Shown: piece after piece, positions 33,951 to 41,684 of the stretch | Numbering within the stretch: the stretch's first letter is position 1 | Layout: each line of letters opens with the position of its first letter | NCBI GenBank assembly: GCA_002344205.1 | Contig: DDSZ01000032.1 | Span: 156,732-220,731 of the forward strand | Source: Opitutaceae bacterium UBA2377 | GTDB lineage: Bacteria; Verrucomicrobiota; Verrucomicrobiia; Opitutales; Opitutaceae | DNA: 64,000 nucleotides | Reading direction: 5' to 3' | Notes under the pieces: model-generated | Database searches by the model: none | Told to the model about the DNA's origin: nothing | What the model saw: only the letters and a program-made list of their open reading frames with translations | Program-made: the position numbers and the translations under genes

Positions 33951-34815
33951 ACGTGGCGTGCCGCTGGTGGGTGGATTCGAACTCCTCCACAAAGCCGGCG
34001 AAGAGGCGGGCGTGGGCGGCATCGCCGGTGGTGTGGTAGTGGTTCACGAGGTTGCGGCAGCTCCGGCAGAGAACCTCGCGCACCGGGGTCGGGGCGAGAT
34101 CGGTGATCTTGGGCTCAAGGTGGTTGGCGCGGAGCAGTTCGAAAATCTCGTCGGCATCGCGGAAGAGGCCCCGGTCAAAGGGGTCGATGAAAAAGGGTGC
34201 ATCCTCGAGGAAGCACCCGACGAGGAAATGCCCGGGCATGCCGACGGGCTCCAATTCCAGCTCCAGCCGTTCGGCGACGAGCAGGTAGAGGATGCTCAGG
34301 GAAATGGGGATGCCCTTGCGGCGCTCCAGGACGCGGTCGAGGAAGCTGTTCAACGGATCGGTGTAGTGCTCGAGGTTGCCGTGAAAGCCCCACTCGTGGA
34401 ACAGCACGCGGTTGATGATGCGGCACTTTTCCCGCGGCGAGGCGGGCTCGCTGATGAGCTCGCGGCAGCGGCCGGCGATGGCGTCCAGCGCGGTGCAGCA
34501 GGCGCCGATGTCCAGACCGGGGTTGACCGTGCGGCTGAGCAGCAACGCGCCGGACTCGAGCTCGTAGTTGAGCGAGCGGATGAAGCCGCGAAATTCGGCG
34601 ACGGGGTCGTTGAATTTCAGCTCTTCCAGATACCAGACGGCATGGCGGGCGAGCAGCCGGTTGGACCCGTGGGCGACCTCCCGCAGGAACCGCACCGCGG
34701 GCTCGCCGAGGTCCTGGAAGTGGGCGAGGAGCGCCTTGCGCACGTTGGCGCCGGGGTCGTCGAGCAGCCCCAGAAAGGCTTCACGTTGACCGGCACTCAG
34801 TTTTTCCGTGTCCAC
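33949..34815 (-). CDS. SirB1/transglutaminase-like protein
   Basis: A 288-residue SirB1-family protein (transglutaminase-like core with a TPR-type region). Recognisable blocks are LFHEWGFHGNLEHYTDPLNSFLDRVLERRKGIPISLSILYLLVAERL and GMPGHFLVGCF, then FIDPFDRG; the ERRKG.PI.L pattern with downstream G.PGHF is the family's hallmark. A HEAT-like N-terminus (NVRKALLAHFQDLGEPAVRFL) precedes it. Function is not established for these proteins. Its stop overlaps the AT-rich repeat. It is upstream of aroE on the same strand and may share a transcript with it. Confidence 0.85.
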   Translation of the reverse strand: MDTEKLSAGQREAFLGLLDDPGANVRKALLAHFQDLGEPAVRFLREVAHGSNRLLARHAVWYLEELKFNDPVAEFRGFIRSLNYELESGALLLSRTVNPGLDIGACCTALDAIAGRCRELISEPASPREKCRIINRVLFHEWGFHGNLEHYTDPLNSFLDRVLERRKGIPISLSILYLLVAERLELELEPVGMPGHFLVGCFLEDAPFFIDPFDRGLFRDADEIFELLRANHLEPKITDLAPTPVREVLCRSCRNLVNHYHTTGDAAHARLFAGFVEEFESTHQRHAT

Positions 34816-34890
34816 GCCGGGAACCGAAAGTGATTTTGCCGGTGAAGCAATCCGTAAACGGCGGCCGGGGCCAAATCTTTGCGCTCCGGG

Positions 34891-35583
34891 TCACCGTGTG
34901 CCAAAAAGGGCGGTGCCGACGCGCACGAGCGTGCTGCCGGCGGCGATGGCGGCGTCGAGGTCGCCGCTCATGCCCATCGAGAGCTCGCGCAGGGGGACGC
35001 CGAACTGCGGGGCGAGGCGGTCGCGAAGGTCGCGGAGGTTGGCAAAGGTGCGCGCCGCCACGGCGGGGTCGTCGGAGAGCGGCGCGATGGTCATGAGCCC
35101 GTCCACGCGGAGGTGCGGCCGGGCGAGCGCGGTTTCGAGCAGCCGCGGGGCGTCCGTCAGCTCGGCGCCGAACTTCGCAGGGTCCTGCCCGGCGTTGATC
35201 TGGAGGAGGACGGGCAGGACCTTGCCCAGTTCGCCGGCGGCGCGGTCGAGGTGGTGGAGGAGTTTTTCGCTGTCCACGCTCTGCACGCGATCGAAGTGGG
35301 CGGCGGCGAGCCGGGCCTTGTTGGATTGCAGGTGACCGATCAGCTCCCAGGCGATCGGGGCGGTGCAATGCGCACGTTTTTCCACGCCTTCCTGCACGCG
35401 GTTTTCGCCGACGGCCCGCAGGCCGTAGCGCGCGGCGAATTCCGCGGCGGCCACGGGATGGGTCTTGGTCACTGCGAGCAGCTCGACCTCCGCGGGCTGG
35501 CGTCCGGCCCGGGCGCAGGCGGCGGCGATGTGCGCGCGCACGGCGTCGGCGCGGCGGGTAAAATCATCGTAGGCGAGGGGCAT
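34891..35583 (-). CDS. YggS-family PLP homeostasis protein
   Basis: A 230-residue single-domain PLP-binding protein of the YggS/PROSC family, without known catalytic activity but needed for vitamin B6 balance. The PLP lysine lies in LLAVTKTHPV, and other family blocks are GENRVQE, WELIGHLQSNKA, QINAGQDPAKFG, GLMTIAPL and LSMGMSGDLDAAIAAGSTLVRVG, all present. ATG 35583 was chosen (MPLAYDDFTRRADAVR). It is divergent from the LysR gene. The pdxJ gene is in the same window, though far away. Confidence 0.93.
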   Translation of the reverse strand: MPLAYDDFTRRADAVRAHIAAACARAGRQPAEVELLAVTKTHPVAAAEFAARYGLRAVGENRVQEGVEKRAHCTAPIAWELIGHLQSNKARLAAAHFDRVQSVDSEKLLHHLDRAAGELGKVLPVLLQINAGQDPAKFGAELTDAPRLLETALARPHLRVDGLMTIAPLSDDPAVAARTFANLRDLRDRLAPQFGVPLRELSMGMSGDLDAAIAAGSTLVRVGTALFGTR

Positions 35584-35650
35584 TAACAACAGGGCTTATA
35601 GGTTTGCCAACAGATTAGAGATATTTATGGTAAGTGCATCCAGCCACGTC

Positions 35651-36550
35651 ATGCAAATCGAGAACTTCAAGATATTCGCCGACCTCGTCGAGACGAAGAG
35701 TTTTTCCAAATCGGCCAAACTCAACGATATCACCCAGTCGGCCGTGAGCCAGCAGGCGCGGGCGATGGAGCGGCATTTCAAGACGCTGCTGATCGACCGC
35801 AGCCAGAAGCAGTTCCAGCTCACGCGCGAGGGGCAGCGCGTCTATGAGGCGGCGAAGGAGATGCTGCACACCTACGACAAGCTCCTCAGCGAGCTGCAGG
35901 AGATGAAGAAGGTTATCAGCGGCACCATCCGCATCTCGACGATCTACTCGATCGGCCTGCACGAGCTGCCGCCCTACATCAAAAAATTCCTGCACGACTA
36001 CCCCTCGGTCAACGTGCGGGTGGAATACCGGCGGTCCAACCTCGTGTATGAGGACATCCTGCACAACAGCGTGGACTTCGGGCTGGTGGCCTTCCCGGTG
36101 AAGCTGCGGCAGATCGAGGCGCTGGCCTTCCGCAACGACCACCTCGTGCTCATCGCTCACCCGAACCATCCGCTGGCCAAGAAGGCCGAGATCGAGCTGA
36201 AGGAGCTCGCCGGCCAGCGGTTCATCGGCTTCGACCCCGACATCCCCACGCGCAAGGCGGTGGACCAGATCTTCCGCGACAACAAGCTGGAGATCGAGCC
36301 GGTGATGGAGTTCGACAACATCGAGACGGTAAAGCGCGCGGTCGAGATCGACCACGGCATCGCCATCGTGCCCATGGCGACGGTGCAGCAGGAGCTGGCG
36401 CAGGGCTCGCTCAAGGCCGTGCGCTTCAAGAGCAAGGATTTCACGCGCCCGCTCGCCATCCTGCACCGCAAGGGCCGCGTGCTCACGCCCGCGATGAAGA
36501 AGTTCATCGAGGTGCTCGGGCTGTCGCTGCCCGGCACGGACCACAAGTGA
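35651..36550 (+). CDS. LysR-family transcriptional regulator
   Basis: A 299-residue LysR protein. The N-terminal winged helix is MQIENFKIFADLVETKSFSKSAKLNDITQSAVSQQARAMERHF, and the effector domain from about residue 90 begins GTIRISTIYSIGLHELPPYI with the usual two-lobe pattern. I chose ATG 35651; an upstream in-frame ATG at 35627 would add eight residues. It is divergent from the yggS-type gene, with about 67 bases of AT-rich DNA where its own binding site probably lies. The effector ligand is unknown. It reads toward the DMT transporter gene. Confidence 0.92.
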   Translation: MQIENFKIFADLVETKSFSKSAKLNDITQSAVSQQARAMERHFKTLLIDRSQKQFQLTREGQRVYEAAKEMLHTYDKLLSELQEMKKVISGTIRISTIYSIGLHELPPYIKKFLHDYPSVNVRVEYRRSNLVYEDILHNSVDFGLVAFPVKLRQIEALAFRNDHLVLIAHPNHPLAKKAEIELKELAGQRFIGFDPDIPTRKAVDQIFRDNKLEIEPVMEFDNIETVKRAVEIDHGIAIVPMATVQQELAQGSLKAVRFKSKDFTRPLAILHRKGRVLTPAMKKFIEVLGLSLPGTDHK

Positions 36551-36632
36551 GGCGGCGGCCCGAGCAGGCCGCCGATTAAGCATTGAGGGCGGCCGGCGGG
36601 CCGGGACAGTGTGCGCGCTTTACGCTCCCGTC

Positions 36633-37517
36633 ATGCATTTTCCCGCCTACCTGTTCATCCCGCTGGTCTGCGCGCTGCTCTATGTGGTGAGCATGCTGGC
36701 GCTCAAACGGGCGGGGGATTTTGGCGTGGGGGTGTGGCGGACGACGTTCATCGCGAACTGGGCGTCGGCGCTGCTGTTTATGCCGCTGTGGTGCTGGCGC
36801 GGGTTTGCGCCGGTGCCGGCGGGGGACTACTGGCAGCCGGCGGTGGTGGCGGTGATTTTTCTGCTCGGGCAGGTGACGATGTTTCTGGCGATCACGCGCG
36901 GCGATGTGTCGGTGGCGGCGCCGGTGATGGGGGTGAAGGTGATCTTTGTCGCGCTGCTGAGCAGCCTGCTGCGCGTGGGCGAGGTGCCGCTGGCGTGGTG
37001 GATCGGGGCGGGGCTGAGCACGCTGGGCGTGGCGCTGCTGAACTTCGGCGGCGGCGGTGCGCACCGGCGCGTGGGTGGCACGGTGGCGCTCACGGCGTTG
37101 AGCGCGTCGCTGTATTCGCTCAGCGACGTGCTGGTGCAGAAATGGGCGCCGGCCTGGGGCGCGGGCAATTTCTTCCCGCCGATGTTCCTGCTGGTGGGAG
37201 TCTATTCCTTCGCGCTGCTGGCCTTTGCCCGCGGCGGGTTCCGCGACCTCCGGGCCGGCGCCTGGCGCTGGGTGGGACTGGGCGCGGGTTGCAACGCGCT
37301 GACCAACGGCGGCATCGCGCTGACGCTTGGCATCTGGGGCAACGCGACGGCGGTGAACATCGTTTACAGCACGCGCGGGCTTTTCAGCGTGATCATCGTG
37401 TGGTGGGTCGGCCACTGGTTCACGAGCCTGGAGCAGCACGCGGGCCGCGGCGTGTTGCTCACGCGGCTGGCCGGGGCGCTGGCGATGCTGGCGGCGGTGG
37501 CGCTGGTGCTGCGGTGA
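36633..37517 (+). CDS. DMT (EamA-type) transporter
   Basis: A 294-residue membrane protein with about ten hydrophobic segments arranged as two EamA repeats, starting MHFPAYLFIPLVCALLYVVS. Examples are AVVAVIFLLGQVTMFLAI and GAGLSTLGVALLNF in the first half and NIVYSTRGLFSVIIVWWVG and LAGALAMLAAVALVL in the second. Family members export amino acids, nucleobases or metabolites. It follows the LysR gene on the same strand at 82 bases, so it may be under its control. It ends before a strong terminator. Confidence 0.87.
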   Translation: MHFPAYLFIPLVCALLYVVSMLALKRAGDFGVGVWRTTFIANWASALLFMPLWCWRGFAPVPAGDYWQPAVVAVIFLLGQVTMFLAITRGDVSVAAPVMGVKVIFVALLSSLLRVGEVPLAWWIGAGLSTLGVALLNFGGGGAHRRVGGTVALTALSASLYSLSDVLVQKWAPAWGAGNFFPPMFLLVGVYSFALLAFARGGFRDLRAGAWRWVGLGAGCNALTNGGIALTLGIWGNATAVNIVYSTRGLFSVIIVWWVGHWFTSLEQHAGRGVLLTRLAGALAMLAAVALVLR

Positions 37518-37551
37518 GGGTGGGACCCTGCTTCGCCGAGGCTTCGCAGGG

Positions 37552-37594
37552 TTTTCAGTTGGCTGGCCCGCACAGCGGGCCAGCCAACTGAAAA
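37552..37594. terminator. Bidirectional terminator, 20-base-pair perfect stem
   Basis: TTTTCAGTTGGCTGGCCCGC pairs perfectly with GCGGGCCAGCCAACTGAAAA around a three-base ACA loop. It ends in TTTT on one strand and AAAA on the other, and lies between the converging DMT transporter gene (ends 37517) and the GH3 gene (ends 37754), so it can stop transcripts from both sides. Confidence 0.9.
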
Positions 37595-37596
37595 GA

Positions 37597-37631
37597 GGGG
37601 AGCCGGCGATTACCCCTAACGCCGGCTCCCC
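37597..37631. other. Stem-loop with TTACCCCTAA loop
   Basis: GGGGAGCCGGCG pairs perfectly with CGCCGGCTCCCC (12 base pairs) around ATTACCCCTAA. The loop is identical, apart from one extra A, to that of the stem-loop at 28413-28442, while the stems are unrelated in sequence. It directly follows the 20-bp terminator. On the minus strand it is followed by TCTTTT. The rest of the gap up to 37753 shows no further gene. Confidence 0.65.
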
Positions 37632-37753
37632 ATGGCTTGCTGTTTTACCGGTCGGTCAGGACCGGGCGGCGGCCGTCCATGTCCGAACGGTGCCGCTGCC
37701 GGTGAACAAAGCACTGCCCGTGCCAATCCTGATGCGGAATCAGGCCCGCCGGT

Positions 37754-39439
37754 TCAGGCCTGCTGGTCCCGCGCCTGCCAGGGCGGCTGGGTGTCGGTCT
37801 TGAACCGGGTGAGCTGGGCGAGTTCGTCGGCGATCGCGCGGTCGCTGCGGCAGCGGGGCATCTTGTTTTGGCCGCCCCATTTGCCGCGGCTGCGCATCCA
37901 CTGTTCGAAGACCCCGGGCATCACGAGGCGCACGGAGGGCGCGTCCATGCCGCCGCCGCGGCGCTTGGCTTCGTAATCCTCGTTCAACCGCTGCAGTTCC
38001 ATGTCGAGTTCGGCGGCGAGCAGCGGGCCGGTGGGGGTGGCGACGGTGCCGGGACGCAGCTCGATCCACCATTCGTGCCGGCCGCGGGTCTGGCCGGTGA
38101 GCGTGTTGGCGAACACGGGCGCCACGTGGAAATTGACGATCGTCCAGCCTTGGCGGTGACACACGTTGAGCAGGCTGTCGGTGACTTCCTTCTCGATCAC
38201 ATGCTCGCCGAAGGCGCTCAACTGCAGCCGGGTGCGGCCGACGTAAATCAGCCGGTGCGGCGCGGTGCCGGTGAAGCGGACCACATCGCCGATGACGTAG
38301 CGGGTGAGTCCGGCCGGCGTGGTGAGCAGCAGCACGTAGTCCACGCCGGGTTGCACGCCCGCCAGCGGCACGGCCTTGGGCCCGAGCTCGGCGAGGCGGC
38401 CCTCGTCGTAGTCGGCGAGGGGCAGGAACTCGTAGAAGACGCCCGCATCGGCGATGAGCCGCATCCCCTGAGAGCTCTCCGCATCCTGCGCGGCGATGAA
38501 GGCCTCGGAGGCGGGATAGACCTCGTGGAAATTGACGCCCGCACCGCAGGCGAGCCGGAGTTCGTCGGCGAAAGGCGCGACGGGCACGCCGCCGTGCACG
38601 AGGCATTCGAAGTTGGGCCAGACGGCCTGGAGGTGCGTCGGCCGGGCTTTGCCGTTGGCGGCTCGCTGCATGACCGCCGCCGCGAGGATGAGCAGCCAAC
38701 TGGGGATGCCGGCCAGCAGGGTGATATCGCGCTGGTGGGTGCGCTCCGCGATGGCCGCGATCTTGGCGGGCCAGTCGTCGAGCTGGGCGATGGCGGCGCC
38801 GGGCTCGTAGAGGTGGCGTTCCACCCAGGCGGGCAGGTTGAGCGCGGTGATGCCGCTGAGGTCGCCGCTGAAAGCCGGGGCGGCGGCGTCGGCAAGCGGG
38901 GTGAGGGTGGTGGCGCCGCCGAGGAAGAGATGCCGGCCGCGAAACACGCCGGCGTGGCCGACGCGCGCGGTGTAGTAAAAGAGCGAGGCGAGGCCCGCGC
39001 GCCGGAAGTGCCGCAGCATGTCCTCGGTGACGGGCAGGTATTTGGTGCGGCCGGCGGTGGTGCCGGAGGAGACGGCGAAGAAGGCGCAGCGCCCGGGCCA
39101 GAGCACGTCGGGCTCGCCGCGTTTCATCCGCTCGATTTCCGGGGCAAACTGCTCGTAGGTGCGCAGCGGCACCCGGCGGGCGAAGTCCGCGTGGCGCTGA
39201 CCGCGCGCCAGGCCGAGGCGGCGGCCCTGCTCCGTCGCGGCCAGCCGGGGCAGGAGCCCGGCAAGCGTCTTTTCCTGCGCGGGCACGGCATCGGCGGTGC
39301 GGCGCAATTTCGCCGCCGTGCGCACCGTCTGCAGGCTTGCACCGAGCGTAACCAGACTTTTTGGCAGGACCGGCATGACGACCCCCGGAGGGTTGGCCCG
39401 AGCGAGCCCGGGCGGGGAAAGCGCCGCAAGCGTATTCAC
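37754..39439 (-). CDS. GH3 family acyl-acid amido synthetase-like protein
   Basis: A 561-residue GH3-family protein (plant enzymes of this fold adenylate acyl acids and couple them to amino acids). The nucleotide motif FAVSSGTTAGRTKYLPVT is at about residue 120; a PASEAFIAAQD region and the YVIGDVVRFTGTAPHRLIYVGRTRLQLSAFGEHV block are typical adenylating-fold parts. The start at 39439 overlaps the hydrolase stop by four bases; a later ATG at 39376 gives a shorter start. In bacteria these proteins are uncommon and their acyl and amino substrates unknown. It is coupled to the alpha/beta hydrolase upstream. Confidence 0.87.
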   Translation of the reverse strand: MNTLAALSPPGLARANPPGVVMPVLPKSLVTLGASLQTVRTAAKLRRTADAVPAQEKTLAGLLPRLAATEQGRRLGLARGQRHADFARRVPLRTYEQFAPEIERMKRGEPDVLWPGRCAFFAVSSGTTAGRTKYLPVTEDMLRHFRRAGLASLFYYTARVGHAGVFRGRHLFLGGATTLTPLADAAAPAFSGDLSGITALNLPAWVERHLYEPGAAIAQLDDWPAKIAAIAERTHQRDITLLAGIPSWLLILAAAVMQRAANGKARPTHLQAVWPNFECLVHGGVPVAPFADELRLACGAGVNFHEVYPASEAFIAAQDAESSQGMRLIADAGVFYEFLPLADYDEGRLAELGPKAVPLAGVQPGVDYVLLLTTPAGLTRYVIGDVVRFTGTAPHRLIYVGRTRLQLSAFGEHVIEKEVTDSLLNVCHRQGWTIVNFHVAPVFANTLTGQTRGRHEWWIELRPGTVATPTGPLLAAELDMELQRLNEDYEAKRRGGGMDAPSVRLVMPGVFEQWMRSRGKWGGQNKMPRCRSDRAIADELAQLTRFKTDTQPPWQARDQQA

Positions 39440-40536
39440 GCCGCGCGGTGAAACTTACCGGATTTTAGCCCGTGGTAAAAAGTTGTGATGGCCGGCAGGA
39501 AATTGAAGCCGTGGAAGATCAGCGAGGCGTGCTGCACGGGCGCGCCGCGGGGATTGGAGATCACCCGGCAGGCCAGAAGAGGAAACCAACGCCGGCCGGC
39601 GTGCCCGAACGCCCGGCGGGTGGGCGAGGCGGCGGTGAGGACGCTGTCCTCCTTCTCGGCGTAGAGCACGAGCGTCGGCGCGGTGGCCAGCAGGACCGTG
39701 GTGCCGGCGAGCGCCGGCATCGCCCGGAGCGCCTGCACGCGTTCGCAGGCGCCGCGGGCCGTCACGCGGCGGATGGTGGCCAGCACGTGGGTCCGCAGGC
39801 GGGCGAGTTCGCCGCGGGTGAGCAGGAAGGCGAGCGACTCGCGGTTCTGCGCGCCGGCCTCGAACATGCGGGCGAAGATCGCGCGGGATTTTTCCACGGC
39901 GCCCGTCGGGACGGCACCCGTGGTCAGATAGGGCGCGAGCGCACGGCCCAGCAGGGTGGCCGGCTTGGGTTCGCCCGGCGCGATCAGGTCTTCGACGCAG
40001 GCCACCGGACTGATGAGGATGAGGCCCGCGACCGTGGCTGGGGCGCCCGCCGCCTGCCGGCGGCGCAGCCACTCCAGCAGCAGGCCGCCGCCGAAGCTCA
40101 CGGCGAAGATCACCGGGTCCTGCCCGTGCCGCCGGCGGATCTCGGACACGAGGTCGTCGAGCTGCGCGCAGACCAGCTCCAGCGAGAATCCGTCCGGCGG
40201 ATAGTTGAGGTAGTAGAGCGGCCCGGTCTTGGCGAGATGCCCCCGCAGAAGGAAAACCTGCTCGGTCGAGTCCGGCACGAAACCGCCGAGCACGAGCGTG
40301 GGCAGCGGGCCGCCGTGCGGTTCGTGCCAAACCTCCGCGAGCTGGTGCAGCCCGGCGCGGTTGGCGGTGAGGACGGCGGCCTGGGCGCTGCGCACGGCCG
40401 GGACAAAAGGCTGCGGCGGGCAGGGCCGCAGCCGGTTGCTGGTCGTGCGCAGGAAAGTGCGCAACGGCACGACGGGCGACACGCGCTGGAGTGCGGCGAA
40501 GAAATGGAGAACCGGGGCGAGGTTCAGGGCGGGCAT
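39436..40536 (-). CDS. Alpha/beta hydrolase
   Basis: About 366 residues from ATG 40536 (MPALNLAPVLHFFAALQRVS). The alpha/beta-hydrolase elbow reads FAVSFGGGLLLEWL (a Ser in the A-x-S-x-G position), with LPTLVLGGFVPDSTEQVFLLRGHLAKTGPLYYLNYP upstream and APTLVLYAEKEDSVL offering the acidic member. The terminal IFHGFNFL region may hold the His. It overlaps GH3 by four bases, suggesting it hydrolyses the acyl amide or ester used by GH3. An ATG at 40563 is the alternative start. Confidence 0.8.
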   Translation of the reverse strand: MPALNLAPVLHFFAALQRVSPVVPLRTFLRTTSNRLRPCPPQPFVPAVRSAQAAVLTANRAGLHQLAEVWHEPHGGPLPTLVLGGFVPDSTEQVFLLRGHLAKTGPLYYLNYPPDGFSLELVCAQLDDLVSEIRRRHGQDPVIFAVSFGGGLLLEWLRRRQAAGAPATVAGLILISPVACVEDLIAPGEPKPATLLGRALAPYLTTGAVPTGAVEKSRAIFARMFEAGAQNRESLAFLLTRGELARLRTHVLATIRRVTARGACERVQALRAMPALAGTTVLLATAPTLVLYAEKEDSVLTAASPTRRAFGHAGRRWFPLLACRVISNPRGAPVQHASLIFHGFNFLPAITTFYHGLKSGKFHRAA

Positions 40537-40657
40537 GCTGCCAGCGGAGGCGGGTGCCGGCAAACGCGCAAAACGAAACCCCCGCCGTCACGCCGATTTT
40601 GCCCCGCCGAAACATCGGCGTGACTTTCCCGCCGCTTTGGCGTTCCAAGGTGGCCGC

Positions 40658-41446
40658 ATGTCCCTGCCGCCGGTCATTTACGAGGACGACACGCTCCTGG
40701 CCTTCGACAAGCCGAGCGGGCTGCTCGTCGCGCCCGACCGCTGGGACAAGCAGCGGGAAAACCTGATGGGTCTGGTCCACGCGCAGCTCGGCCGGCAGGT
40801 CGCCAACGTCCACCGGCTCGACGCCGATACGAGCGGCCTGTTGATTTGCACGAAAACCAAGCCCGCGCTCGATTTCGTGAGCGGGCAGTTCCAGTCCAAG
40901 ACCGTCGCCAAGGTGTATCACGCGCTGGTTGCCGTGCTGCCCGAGGAACGCGCGATGAAGGTTGTGGTGCCGGTGCGCGCCGCGGCGGGCGGGTTGCCGG
41001 AGAGCTTCGCGGTGGACCTCGCGCTCGGGCCGGACGAGCGCCAGCCCGGCCGCATGCGCGTCTTCAAGGGCCGCGGCGGCAAGGCCTGCCGCACGGAGTT
41101 CCGCGTGCTGGAGAACTTCGGGCGTTTCGCCTTCGTCGAATGCCGGCCGCTCACGGGCCGCACGCACCAGCTCCGCGTCCACCTCGCCGCCATCGGTGCG
41201 CCCATCCTCAACGACGTCTTCTACGGCGACCCCACGGTGGAGCTGAAGCTCTCGGACCTGAAACGCGGCTACAAGGGCCGCGAGGAGGAGAAACCGCTGG
41301 TGGCACGGCTGGCGCTCCACGCGAGCGAGCTGACGCTCACGCATCCCGTGACGCGCGAGCCGCTCACGCTGCGGTCGCCGCTGCCGCACGAGTTTGAAAT
41401 CGCGCTCAAATACCTGCGCAAATTCCCGTCGCGCGGCCGGCGCTGA
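40658..41446 (+). CDS. RluA-family pseudouridine synthase
   Basis: A 262-residue pseudouridine synthase beginning MSLPPVIYEDDTLLAFDKPSGLL. The catalytic block NVHRLDADTSGLLICTKT carries D55 (HRLD), and a LTGRTHQLRVHLAAIGAPILNDVFYG block follows, both diagnostic of the RluA group. There is no S4 domain, so it is closer to RluA/TruC-type than RluC/D. The RNA target is not determinable. A region of about 238 bases with a MITE-like element separates it from the next gene. Confidence 0.92.
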   Translation: MSLPPVIYEDDTLLAFDKPSGLLVAPDRWDKQRENLMGLVHAQLGRQVANVHRLDADTSGLLICTKTKPALDFVSGQFQSKTVAKVYHALVAVLPEERAMKVVVPVRAAAGGLPESFAVDLALGPDERQPGRMRVFKGRGGKACRTEFRVLENFGRFAFVECRPLTGRTHQLRVHLAAIGAPILNDVFYGDPTVELKLSDLKRGYKGREEEKPLVARLALHASELTLTHPVTREPLTLRSPLPHEFEIALKYLRKFPSRGRR

Positions 41447-41450
41447 GCCG

Positions 41451-41669
41451 TTAGAGCGTTTCGAATTAAGTTATGGCCGCAAAAAGGCGCAAAAGTATCC
41501 TTTTTCCTATGCTGCTCTCCCGCGCGCCTACCGTGTCCGCCGTAGCCTTGGCGAAGGCGGATAGGCGACTTTCAGGCCTCATCCGCTCGTGGATTCTTTG
41601 CGGCTATTTCTTCAGGGGCCTTCCCAGCCTGCTCATTTCATGGCCATGTGATTATTTGAACCGCTCTAG
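41451..41669. mobile_element. MITE-like element with imperfect terminal inverted repeats
   Basis: The gap between the pseudouridine synthase and the beta-oxidation gene is bounded by TTAGAGCGTTTC (41451-41462) and GAACCGCTCTAG (41658-41669), reverse complements at 10 of 12 positions. An inner pair, GCCGCAAAA (41476-41484) and CTTTGCGGC (41597-41605), is also inverted, and a TCCGCC...GGCGGA hairpin lies in the middle. There is no transposase. The left end resembles 12614-12640 and 51074-51100. A 71-codon frame inside is not considered a gene. Confidence 0.6.
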
Positions 41670-41684
41670 CCCGATATTGCACCC

